Below are positions 37,138-47,485 of a stretch of DNA of 64,000 bases, in pieces. Both the position numbers and the translations under genes were made by a program. Position 1 is the first letter of the stretch. Each line of letters starts with the position of its first letter. This stretch comes from Saccopteryx bilineata (lineage: Eukaryota; Chordata; Mammalia; Chiroptera; Emballonuridae): contig NC_089494.1 in NCBI RefSeq assembly GCF_036850765.1, positions 56,995,809-57,059,808 on the forward strand, written 5' to 3'. Under the pieces are notes generated by a model, which worked only from the letters and a program-made list of their open reading frames with translations, was not told the DNA's origin and made no database searches.

Positions 37138-37816
37138 TTTTTTTGGGGGGGGGGTGCAGATAGGAAGGGAGAGAGGTGGGGAGGAGAGAGATGGGAGGCA
37201 TCAATTCATAGTTGCTTCACCTTAGTTGTTTAATGATTGCTTGTTATATGTGTCTTGAGAGAGGTGGGGAGGCTCAAGCCGAGCCAGTGACCCCTTGCTC
37301 ATTCTAGTGACCTTGGACTTCAAACCAGTGACCTTGGGCTCAAGCCAGCGACCTTGGGATCATGTTTATGATCTCGTGCTCAAGCTGGCGACCACAGGGT
37401 TTCCAACTGGGGCCCCCAGTGTCCCTGACCAGTGCTCAGTCTACTGTGCCACCGCTGCCCAGGGTTTCGACCTGGGGCCCGCAGTGTCCCTGACCTGTGC
37501 TCAGTCTGCTGTGCCACCGCTGTGCAGGGTGTCGACCTGGGGCCTCAGTGTCCCTGACCAGTGCTCAGTCTGCTGTGCCACCGCTGCGCAGGGTGTCGAC
37601 CTGGGGCCCCAGTGTCCCTGACCAGTGCTCAGTCTGCTGTGCAGGGTGTCGACCTGGGCCCTCAGTGTCCCTGACCAGTGCTCAGTCTGCTGTGCAGGGT
37701 GTCGACCTGGGCCCTCAGTGTCCCTGACCAGTGCTCAGTCTGCTGTGCAGGGTGTCGACCTGGGCCCTCAGTGTCCCTGACCAGTGCTCAGTCTGCTGTG
37801 CCACCGCTGCGCAGGC
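37138..37816 (-). mobile_element. Long tRNA-derived SINE (antisense) with expanded head
   Basis: This starts with a T/G tract and the reversed 'GGCATCAATTCATAGTTGCT' body with 'CAAGCC..GTGACC' repeats. Its head has expanded into the minisatellite at 37395-37811. The duplication TGCCCTTACTCTT at 37125-37137 matches TGCCCTCACTCTT at 37817-37829 (12 of 13), placing the whole array inside one insertion. Confidence 0.85.
37395..37811. repeat. Minisatellite, 7 units of 53-65 bp
   Basis: Units begin CAGGGTTTC/CAGGGTGTCGACCTGGG at 37395, 37460, 37525, 37589, 37642, 37695 and 37748. Lengths are 65, 65, 64, 53, 53, 53 and 64. The 53-base form lacks the GCCACCGCTGC segment. Internal units are almost identical, which shows recent homogenisation. 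The long open frames across it come from the repeat period, not from a gene. Confidence 0.95.
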
Positions 37817-38074
37817 TGCCCTCACTCTTGCATTCATTGACCAGAATATCGTTCTCTGGTACAGATACTAGAATAAGTTCTATGGTGTCCATAAAATAAT
37901 ATGTATACTTTCTCCCTTCAACCCCCACTAATTGTTATTTAAATATTACCAGATTGTGTGTATGTGTTTGTAGGACCCGCATATTTTAATATATTTAATA
38001 ATGTAAGTATATACAGAAATTATATAAAATAGCAGTTTATATATGTATTGTAAAAGGAAAGGGCTATTTTTCAG

Positions 38075-38089
38075 GGTTTTTTTTTTTTT

Positions 38090-38128
<39 letters not shown>

Positions 38129-38452
38129 CCACATAGGGACAGACAGGAAGGAGAGAAATGAGAAGCATCAATTCTTTGTTGCAGCATCATAGTTGTTCCT
38201 TGATTGCTTTCTCCTATGTCCCTTAACCGGGGGTCTACAGCCGAGCCAGTGACCCCTCGCTCAAGCCACTGACCTTGGGTTTCATGGCTGCAATCTTTGG
38301 GCTGAAGCCAGCAACCATGGGGTCATGTCAAACCAGCTACTCCATGCTCAAGCTGGATGAGCCTGTGCTCAAGCTGGCGACCTCAAGGTTTCAAACTTGG
38401 TTTCTCTGTGTCCCAGTCCGATGCTCCATCCACTGCACCACCACCTGGTCAG
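38075..38452 (-). mobile_element. Long tRNA-derived SINE (MEG-like, antisense)
   Basis: A T-tract and AG run (38097-38128) are followed by 'GAGAAGCATCAATTCTTTGT', repeated 'CAAGCC..TGACC' units and the head CACCACCTGGTCAGGC. The flanks (GGCTATTTT and GGCTACATTTT) hint at a duplication. Confidence 0.85.
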
Positions 38453-39243
38453 GCTACATTTTATTTCTTTATATTCCCCAAGACATCTATTCTAGCCTAG
38501 AGCTAGGTACATAGTAGTTAGCATGTCTTGTGAAATGAATAAATGGAAATATATAGTAGTGGTAAAATGCAGTAAAATTATACTTAATTTATCCAATATA
38601 ATTAACAAATGTAACTTCATAAGAGGACATTTTGCACTGAAGAACAAGCCAGGATGAAGTCAGATTGTGATTTTTGAAATTTGATGCTAAATTTTTGATT
38701 CTTTATAAACAGCCCATGTTTAGCACTCAGTCTCAGCTAAGATGGAAGCCAGAAAATTCTCTGATGAGACTGAAACTGGCTTCAGTTCATTTGCAAAAAA
38801 TATGAATTTCCCTTCAACTAAATTGAATGTTATAATGTTTGGTTTACAGCAACTCATATTTTCTTTCTTCTCTTCTTACTGTGTTTCATCCTCATGCAAC
38901 AGAAAGTAAAATACTACCTTTTTTCTTCTTCTGAAATGTTAATGTATCATTAAGAATGAAGCACTGAGAGTTGAAATGGGTCAAGATGGAGGGAACACTG
39001 AACAATTATAACTATGAATTTGGCGGAGAATAACAGCTGTTAATTTCAGTTCTAAGTAAACACAGATGCAAAAGCAACAGTCATAAAATATGAGATTTCC
39101 CTTCCTTTCTTGTACACATTTGCCCACATTGGCAGTGAGACTGAACTGGGAGAGAGACTTTTTTTAATAGTTAAATGAGTAAAAGTAGGTCAAAATGAGT
39201 TAGAAGATGAAAAATGCTATTGACTCTCTTTTGGTATGTTTTT

Positions 39244-39607
39244 TTTTTTTTCCTTTTTCTGAAGTTGGAAACAGGGAGGCAGACAGATTCCTGCATGCGC
39301 CCGACCGGGATCCACCCGGCATGCCCACCAGGGGGCAATGCTCTGCCCATCTTGGGGCATCGCTCTGCCGCAATCAGAGCCATTCTAGCGCCTGAGGCAG
39401 AGACCACAGAGCCATCCTCAGTGCCTGGGCAAACTTTGCTCCATTGGAGCCTTGGCTGCGGGTGGGGAAGAGAGAGACAGAGAGGAAGGAGAGAGGGAAG
39501 AGTGGAGAAGCAGATGGGCGCTTCTCCTGTGTGCCCTGGCCGGGAATCGAACCCAGGACTCCCGCATGCCAGGCTGACGCTCTACCACTGAGCCAACCGG
39601 CCAGGGC
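39244..39607 (-). mobile_element. VES-type SINE
   Basis: This is a VES in reverse about 340 bases before the CCDC141 exon B. The duplication CTCTTTTGGTATGTTTTT at 39226-39243 and 39608-39625 is exact (18 bp). Confidence 0.95.
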
Positions 39608-39739
39608 CTCTTTTGGTATGTTTTTATGGAATGGAAATGCCCTCTGTTAAGGCAAAGCAGGCACTCCTTCCGTCTCACATCTCAGCCACCCTGTGCCTTT
39701 CCATTAGTATCTCCTCTCCCCTTTTAGCTTCTTTTCTGT

Positions 39740-39742
<3 letters not shown>

Positions 39743-39779
<37 letters not shown>
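39743..39779. repeat. (CT)n microsatellite
   Basis: An uninterrupted CT run about 170 bases before the acceptor of exon B. Confidence 0.9.
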
Positions 39780-39781
<2 letters not shown>

Positions 39782-39950
39782 TCTACATGTTAGTATTCAT
39801 ACCTGGAATGTAGCATTTAATCTTTCATGATTAGAAAGTATAATGACAGATTTATGAAATGTCCAACACATCTAAATGTACTGACTCTTACCAAAGATGA
39901 TGAAAAGGGGAGGATGAATAAAATAAACTGAAGAGAGCGATCTCTTGCAG

Positions 39951-40145
39951 GAATGGGATTCTGCTGTTGAGAGACTGAAGAGTGAGGCCCTTGAGATTCT
40001 GCTCCATAAGGACCATGTGCAGAAGGAGCACCTCCAGCTCTCCCACCAGAAACTGCATCGGCTTCAGGAGGAATCTGCTCAGCTCATCGCGGAAAGGAAA
40101 ACGTGGTTAAATAAGGCAAATGATTTTTTTCACAGTGCCAACAAG
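39951..40145 (+). CDS. CCDC141: CCDC141 internal exon B (coiled-coil region)
   Basis: This 195-base exon encodes 65 residues, from [18 protein letters not shown] through [17 protein letters not shown] to NDFFHSANK. The acceptor is TCTCTTGCAG at 39941-39950 and the donor begins GTCAGT at 40146. Both borders are phase 0. The sequence is an uninterrupted, Glu/Lys/Leu-rich amphipathic helix typical of a spectrin-like coiled coil, with a single short hydrophobic cluster (FFHSA) near the end. It follows the exon at 3849-3965 directly in the human protein as I recall it, so the 36-kb gap is one intron. Several positions differ from the human sequence as I remember it, mostly conservative changes on the helix surface. 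No frameshift or stop is seen, so the gene appears intact here. Confidence 0.95.
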
Positions 40146-40552
40146 GTCAGTGTGAGATCAAGTTGGTCATTTTAGATCAACCGTCCCTTACTTCAAGAGG
40201 CTGAGGCACATCACAGAAATTAAGATTTCATAAAGGGTTTCACATTTGATGACAGCAAAAAAAGAGCTTTTAAAATATATTCTTATTATGGTCATTATTT
40301 GGTTCTTAAAACTAAGAGACTCAAAGCTTTGACATGTAAAGGGTCACTTTTCAAAATCCCCCATGAGGACTTAATCTTATAAGCTGTCATTGGTTTATTT
40401 GAGGGGAGAAGGTGATAATTGTCCCCACCTCTGTAGTGTTTTCTATGGAGGAAGGGAATTATTATAAAATATACCAAGATCAAAAAAAAAAATAGAAAGA
40501 AAAAGTCTTGAAAGATTTAACAAAAGTCTTTCTCTGTCTCTCTCTCTCTTTT

Positions 40553-40553
<1 letters not shown>

Positions 40554-40587
<34 letters not shown>

Positions 40588-40950
40588 TATTTTTCTGAAG
40601 TTGGAAATGGGGAGGCAGTCAGACAGACTCCTGCATAAACCCAACTGGGATCCACCCAGCATGCCCACCAGGGGGCAATGCTCTGCCCATCTGGGGCGTC
40701 ACTCTGTTGCAACCAGAGCCATTCTAGCACCTGAGGCAGAGGCCACAAAGCCATCCTCAGTGCCTGGGCCAACTCTGCTCCAATGGAGCCTTGGCTGCAG
40801 GAGGGAAAGAGAGAGAGAGAGAGAGAGGAAGGAGAGGGGGAGGGGTGGAGAAGCAGATGGGCGCTTCTCGTGTGTGCCCTGGCCGGGAATCGAACCCAGG
40901 ACTTCTGCACGCCAGACCGATGCTCTACCACTGAGCCAACCGGCCAGGGC
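40554..40950 (-). mobile_element. VES-type SINE
   Basis: This is a VES in reverse with a long T-tract (about 40557-40586) and the end CCAACCGGCCAGGGC. The flanking duplication is within CT-rich sequence (TCTCTCTTTTT on both sides), so its exact length is unclear. Confidence 0.92.
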
Positions 40951-42016
40951 CTTTCTCTCTCTTTTTAAAATCTTCCTTCATTTATCAGGTAAAAGATACA
41001 TGACTATTGCAAGCCTTCTGCATGCAAACTGTAAGGGTAAAACAGAAACTTGACCTGACTTCCGTGCCTAAGTCTTGCCTTTGTAAGTCAGCCAAAGAGA
41101 AATGTCACTTTGAGCTGTGTCCAGGTCTTCTTGCATTGGAGGAGTGCTCTGCTTCTCCTGGTTGATTCCTTTAATATTGATTATAGTGGGTGGCTCTTGC
41201 TATATGGTAATGTTCACTTGTTCACATCACTTGGGTAGGGCTCAGTATTTGAGGCTGGTGACCTTATTTGAAGAAATTTCTGCGTGTATCAACCAAATAT
41301 ACCTTTTCAATCTGCCTTATTGGAATTTTTTAATATCTTATAAAATTCAATGATGTTTTAAAAATTGGACAACATGGCAGAAAGTGAATGGGGAGTCAGC
41401 CCTTAGAAGCTAGGTACAGTGTGATTTAAAGTTTGTGTTTCTTTCCTAATAAGAAACATTTTTAAAAGAATAAATAATAAAATTCCAAAATAGAGGTGCT
41501 AGAGTTATGGTACAAAAATGTTGAAGAGATATTTATTGCAAAATTATTTGTTGCTTGGGATTCTTTGTTGTAAAAGAAAAAACAAATATAGCCTGTTACT
41601 GGAGCTATTGAGCCATTGAACTATTGAGATGGTAGGTGTTAGTTAAGGTTATCTCTAGCAGTCCTGTTTCTGAAGAAGAGAATTCCTAACTTACACTACA
41701 CCCTCATTCTAAAATGATTGGATTATCTGCCAATTAATTAATACTGTTCCTAAGGAAAACAGTTAAAGAACCTGTTGCTACAATCTACAGCAAAACAGTG
41801 TTTCTAGTATGAACCTATACTGGAAGCTTTGCAAAATCAGAGGTTGTTTTCTCTCTTTCATTATGATTCTCTGGCTCTTGATTTCTCTGCTCTTATTATA
41901 TGGAACCTTGCCAGAGAGACACCCTCCTCAATATTATACCTGGGCTTGAGGGAGAAAGAATGATATCTTTTGTAATATTAATTTTTAAAAATAAATAATA
42001 AAGTAGTTACTTTCTC

Positions 42017-42352
42017 GCCTGACCAGGCGGTGGTGCAATGAATGGTGCATCGGACTGGGATGAGGAGGACCCAGGTTCGAGACCCCGAGGTCGACTGCTT
42101 GAGTGCGGGCTCATCTGGTTTGAGCAGAGCTCACCAGCTTGGATCCAAGGTTGCTGGTTCAAGCAAGGGGTTACTTACTTGATCTGCTAAAGGCTCACAG
42201 TGGCACATATGAGAAAGCAATCAATGGACAATGAAAAACTAGTGATTAATGCTTCTCATCTCTCTCTGTTCTAGTCTGTCCCTATCTATCCCTCTCTTTG
42301 ACTCTCTCTCTGTCTCTGTAAAAAAAATCTCTCTGTCTCTGTAAAAAAAAAA
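42017..42352 (+). mobile_element. Long tRNA-derived SINE
   Basis: The head GCCTGACCAGGCGGTGGTGC, the B box GGTTCGAGACC, internal CTTGAG repeats and an A tail are present. The duplication at 42001-42016 and 42353-42368 matches in 14 of 16. The tail block TCTCTCTGTCTCTGTAAAA is present twice in tandem (about 42306-42352). Confidence 0.9.
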
Positions 42353-44740
42353 AAGTAGTTACCTTTTCAAAGTCATAGTAACTCAGGTCAGATCCTGAAA
42401 ACTCATGTTTCTTAAACCTATAGACTTGCTTTCTAGTCCCCTGTTTCATAATTTGAATGCATGGCATTCAAATTGTAATAAGTTTTGTTGGGAATTGTCC
42501 ATACTATAGCAAGCTCTATTTGCAAGTGCATTTAGAAAGGTGTAGAATTCTTTCTCCCTTTTCTAAGCACCAAGGAAATAATTTCCAGCTCCAGAGATCT
42601 AAGAATTCAATGTCAAGGATAATGGATACTTTTATTTTACCTCAGCAAAAATAGAAGTTGGAGTTTGGAAAGAGAATGTTTAATTATGACTTGAAATTAA
42701 TTATTTACTGTATTATTAAGAAATGATAAATGATGAAATAATGTGGTGGGTAAATCCATTTAAGTTAAAGAGGAAAACTCTTCTCAAAACTTGTAAATGG
42801 CATTTTTATTTTTTATTTATTTATTGTGGAATCTCTTGATTTCACAAGATTCTCACTACTTTAATTTTCGGTGTAACACTCATTTAAAAAATCTATAAGC
42901 CGATATATTTCCAATTTGTGCAATTCAATAAAATATAATTATCACTAATTGTCCACATTGACATCAGTGCCCACTCACTGCCTTTAACTACTCAATCCTG
43001 CATTTGATGAATACCTAAGACTTAAAGTCAAGTCTATTTCTTACCCAGTGTCTAGCCTTTGGCTTGAGATATACCTGGAGGGAACAGTAGGTGGCAAGGT
43101 TAACACACAGACCCTTGGGAGTGTGGCTACTCATGCTTTTCCATAAGCCAGCAACTGGAGTCAAGTGGAGACTGGGTCATCTAACTCAAAAACCTGAGAT
43201 ACTTCCTTACCATTTTAGTTATTGACTGTGTTTCTGAACCTAGTTGCTAAATCACTTAGCAAGAAGTAAAAGTAGGGGTTGATTGTCAACACTGGATGAT
43301 AGATGACTGGGGAAGAGTTTCTCTGATTCCTAGATGTTGCTAAGAGTTACGGGGACATGGCATGAAATATGAACACAGCACCTATAGTAGTAACTTATCT
43401 TGATCCCTCAAGATTTTCATCTTTCATGATTATTTATTATTTATTATATTTCTAGCATGTTCACAAAAAGAAAGATATGGTCAATATGCATTGATTACCC
43501 AAAAATGTATTTATCACTGTTTAGGAAATGTGGTGTGAATCAAACAGAGATAAGTATGTATAATATGTTTCAAGAGCAGAACAGCATGAGTCTGTATTTA
43601 TACGACAATGATGATTGAACCTAAAGGTATAAATTCTGGCTAACTAGTCAATATATATTCCATGTTTTTCATTCCCAGGCACATGATTCTATGAGGGAAA
43701 AACAAGCAGAGGAGAGAGGCCAAATCTACATGTTCTGGTTCTTGGGAGGTCAGACTAAATGCATAGATAAAGTGATAGTTGTGGCAGCAAGGAGAATATG
43801 CCATAAACAGTTTGAAATGTAACAATTGTCATGGCTTCTACTGCTTCTGCAGTCAATGCTGAAAAGTTAACATCTTTTTAAAAAATGTTATCCTTTCAAG
43901 ATATTTACTGTGATGCAAAACAGTAATGCCTACAGCAATATTATTGTTATTATTACAGATGAAAACAAAATAATTAAGCATGGAGTTGGGTTCATTATTT
44001 TTCATTTATATATACACTATTCTAAAAAATAGATGAGGAAAACTATTAATTAAAATGGTCCAGTTGTTGTATGAATTGAAAGAAGAAACTCATCCAAATG
44101 GAAGATTTATAACTTATTATCCAGAAGGAATTTGAGGTGACATAAATAAGTTCGAGAAATTAAGCTAATAGTCACTGGTCATCAAGGAAGGCATATTTAC
44201 TTTCAGTCTCATAATTCTTAGACAGCCTGTCTTAGATTTCTTATTTCCAGAACAACTTTCCTTTCTCTTAGCAAAATTAAAGCAACTTACCTTCCCTCCT
44301 TCCCTTCTTTCATATTTGCATTCAACTAATAGGTTGTGTATCTGTTGTTGCCATGCACCCTATGGGTGCCTGAACTAAAGTATCAAAAGGAGCAATCTTT
44401 GACTTCAAGACATTCTCAGTCTAGTTTAGAAGAGAGGCAAGAAAGCAGAGACCCAGTGCTCTGTGGGAAAAGCCGTGATGGAGTGAGCCTGCAGCCTCAG
44501 GGAACAAAGAGGTGAGAGCCATTACCTGGCCCAGGGAAAAACGTGTTAAGGAAGGGTTCTCTGCAGAAGGTGACCATTGAGTTAGATTTGGAAGGGACTG
44601 GGGGAAGGCTGGATGGTAAAAAGTCATGCCATGTTCAGGGAACCTCATTTAATTCATTTTGCCAAGAATATAGGGTGTAAGCCCAGAGTAATGGGAGACC
44701 AAAGTGGTAGAAGCAGGCAGGGGTCTGTCAGGAAGGGTCT

Positions 44741-45398
44741 TTTTTGGGGGGTGACAGAGACAGAGAGAGATAGAGAGAGGGTCAGATAGGGACAGACAGA
44801 CAGGAAGGGAGGGAGATGAGAAGCATCAATTCTTCGTTGTGGCTCCTTAGTTTGTTCAGTGATTGATTTCTCATATGTGCCTTGACTAGGGAGCTACAGC
44901 AGACTGAGTGACCCTTTGCTCAAGCCAATGACCTTGGGCTCAAGCTGGTGGTCCTTGCTTAAACCAGATGAGCTCACATTCAAGCCAGCAACCTCGGGGT
45001 TTCAAGCCTGGGTCCTTCACGTCCTAGTCCGATGATCTATTCCAGGGATCAGGAACCTATGGCTCATGAGCCAGACGTGGCTCTGTTGATGGCTGCATCT
45101 GGCTCGCAGACAAATCTTTAATAAAAAAAAACACGTTAAAAATATAAAACATTCTCATGAATGCATCTCAATCCACTCATTTCCTACCGCTCATGTTCAT
45201 GGTTGCGGGTGGCTGGAGCCAATCACAGCTGTCCTCCGGTTATCCAACACCAAATTTTTATTGGATAATGCCTAATGTGCATGGGTTGTTGTATGGCTCT
45301 CATGGAGTTACATTTTAAAATATGTGACGTTCATGGCTCTCTCAGCTAAAAAGTTTCCCGATCCCTGCTCTATTCACTGTGCCACTGCCTGGTCAGGG
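44741..45398 (-). mobile_element. Long tRNA-derived SINE (antisense), split by a hAT
   Basis: The body (44741-45042) has a GA run and 'GAGAAGCATCAATTCTTCGT', and the head resumes at 45368 (CTCTATTCACTGTGCCACTG, then CCTGGTCAGGG). The hAT element at 45043-45367 sits between. Confidence 0.88.
45043..45367. mobile_element. Non-autonomous hAT transposon nested in a SINE
   Basis: This 325-bp element has ends CAGGGATCAGGAACCT and AGTTTCCCGATCCCTG, inverted repeats matching at 14 of 16. The duplication is ATCTATTC at 45035-45042 and CTCTATTC at 45368-45375 (7 of 8). It has no transposase. Confidence 0.92.
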
Positions 45399-45576
45399 AA
45401 GAAAGAGTCTTGAATAGCCTACTAAGAAGTTTTTACCTTATGCTGAACATATCCTCATGTAGACAGAGATAGTAAAAATTTGAAAAGTCACAGTGAGGCA
45501 AACCTCTTCATGGAGAATCAGGTGATGTCTTAATTTACTCTCCCTCCTATACTCCTCTGAGAGAATGGTTTAGAAA

Positions 45577-46079
45577 CAGTGTTGGGATTCAGCCGGTTGC
45601 ACTGGTTCAGCAGAGCCGATAACTAATTTTTGTTGAGTTTGGCAAACTGGTTGTTAAAATGGCACTTATAATCAGGGTTCTCTCTAAGGTGGGTGCCTGG
45701 GCAGCCACCCAATGTGGAAATCACAAATTTCCATTCCTTACTCTTTTTTAATGTTCATCGGTGCAACAGTGTATTCTAAGCACCCACAGTAATGTTTATT
45801 ACATCCACAGGTGAAAAAAATTGCAAGTGAGGATGCCAATCAAGAAGCAATATGGAAATATCTTAAATAACAGTTTTATTGTTTTTTTTCAGGTATTATT
45901 TAATATCTTTTCACCAATATTTTAAATCTCTTATAATCTGGTTTTATGTGCCTCTTCTATTGTTCTTATTTAAATATTAAATACATAAAATAATAAACTA
46001 CCTTTCAGTATATTGCTTTTTTATACTTAAGTCATTAAGGCAGAGAACCAGTTGTTAAATTATTTTAATTACACCACTG
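45577..46079. mobile_element. Non-autonomous hAT transposon, third family
   Basis: This 503-bp element starts CAGTGTTGGGATTCAGCCGG and ends TTAATTACACCACTG. The 8-bp duplication TTTAGAAA at 45569-45576 and 46080-46087 is exact. The terminal inverted repeats are very short (CAGTG/CACTG). The middle is AT-rich and has no open frame of note. Confidence 0.88.
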
Positions 46080-46429
46080 TTTAGAAACCTTTGATTTTAG
46101 AGCTCAGGGTCATGTTTTTTAAACCACAGCAAATATTTGATCAAAATGGCCAAACTATTAGAATAAAGTTTCTAAAATATATATAATAGAAACAATGATC
46201 AAAGTTAAGGAATACTTTAACATCCTGCATTTCTCATGAGAGCCCACAACTCAGTCTGTATTTAATAATCTTATAATCAAGACACTTATTTTATTACTAC
46301 TCTCGTGAGTCTCTTTCACAACCAAGCTAAATCACTTCTAAGTTTGGAGTGTATTCACTGGTTTCCCCTTCATGCACAATTTTCTCCCTTGTATTGTAGG
46401 TATTTTAGATAGGTTTATTTTCCTTTGCT

Positions 46430-46545
46430 AAATTAAAGTTCCTCAAGGCTAAGAAACATGCCCATTTCACTTTGTTTTCCCCAGAACACCTAGAACAGTG
46501 ACTTACAGGTAGCAAATGCTCCGTAAGTATTCAAATGAATGAAAA
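46430..46545 (+). repeat. L2 3' end
   Basis: 'TTCCTCAAGGCTAAGAAACA' type text, then 'AACACCTAGAACAGTGACTT' and a CAAATGAATGAA end, follows the L2 3' consensus. Confidence 0.65.
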
Positions 46546-47129
46546 CAATGAAATATCAGAAACTATGGAGTTTTAAGATAAAGTGCATTGGTCATAAGAG
46601 ACTAGATTGATCCGCGGTAGTTGAGATGAGGCCATTTTGAAAAAGGAGAGTTTAATTATTTTAATACGCAAGGAGTACAGATTTCACTCTCAGTCTCTGT
46701 ATCCTGTCTGAAAAGGATAGTTGTGTTGTGTAGAGACTGGTCATCATACAAATCACTTCCTCTGAGAAGTCTCCTTGCAGCCTTGATTGCTAATTTCTTA
46801 TTATTCCCTGAGTATTTTCTCTGTGCTCTTTATGAGGAGATTACATCTTAATCATCTTTGTATGCCACCTAGTGTTCAAAGTTTTGTTTGCAAAATGCAC
46901 GACCAGGTGACAAATCAATTCACCTTTTGAGTTTGAGTTTTCTCTTTTTTAAAATAGGTCTAACAATCCTTCTCTACTTCCAGGAATATCATTGTCATAA
47001 AAGTTCTTATAATTGGTGATAAAAGTACAGAATATTTTCGGGAGAGAGTTAGAGTATAAGTAAATGGCATTGTGGAGTATTATGTGAAAACTTAGAAATG
47101 TTGGCTGGTACAACACTTTTCTGAAATAA

Positions 47130-47345
47130 CAGTGTATTTTGGAGCCAGGATGCCTGGGTATGAATCTGGTCTCAGAAATTTATTAGCTGTGTGACCTTGG
47201 GCAGTTACTTAACTTCCCTGCGCATCTGGCTTTTTCATCCGTAAAATAGAAATAATAATTATATGTACTTCACAGAGTCATTGTGCTATCTAAATGAATT
47301 AATACAGAACTAGTGCAAAGAGCAGCTAAGTGCTAGCCATTATTT
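47130..47345 (+). repeat. MIR SINE
   Basis: 'GAGCCAGGATGCCTGGGTAT', 'TGTGTGACCTTGGGCAGTTA' and 'CATCCGTAAAATAGAAATAA' follow the MIR core, a well-preserved copy. Confidence 0.9.
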
Positions 47346-47394
47346 TGTCATTATATATGCATCTGATGCTGCACTAGCTACTCCAATATGACTT

Positions 47395-47485
47395 AAAAGC
47401 TTTTGTTCATTTTCATAGCCCCAGCACATAGCAGAGTATGTATGCCCCATAGATTTCAATAAATATTTGTTGAATACGTTAAAGA
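47395..47485 (+). repeat. L2 3' end
   Basis: 'AGCCCCAGCACATAGCAGAG' and 'TCAATAAATATTTGTTGAAT' are the L2 tail. Confidence 0.7.

Larger units (their letters stand above)
3966..39950 (+). other. CCDC141: CCDC141 intron between exons A and B (36.0 kb)
   Basis: The intron has GT at 3966 and AG at 39949-39950. It contains the L1, SINE, LTR and hAT elements listed separately. Stretches where I recognise nothing are about 4430-5600, 6874-7250, 7650-8080, 8291-9600, 11470-12200, 14042-14750, 14915-15330, 15541-16040, 18900-20855, 22900-23980, 27806-28500, 31454-32696, 33050-35350, 35881-37124 and 38453-39225. Some of these probably hold old repeats too diverged to name by eye. No second gene is supported on either strand. 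Confidence 0.85.

Noticed and set aside
37295..37899. Overlapping frames with a repeated Ser-Leu-Thr/Ala-Gln-Ser peptide
   Set aside because: The repetition follows the minisatellite period and shifts frame with the 64-65 and 53-base units.
40508..41053. 181-codon frame, and similar frames of 80-180 codons at 2666-3208, 6475-6810, 30484-30984, 39214-39591 and 52849-53238
   Set aside because: All lie on VES SINEs, which happen to be GC-rich and open in several frames. The same peptides recur at each copy.
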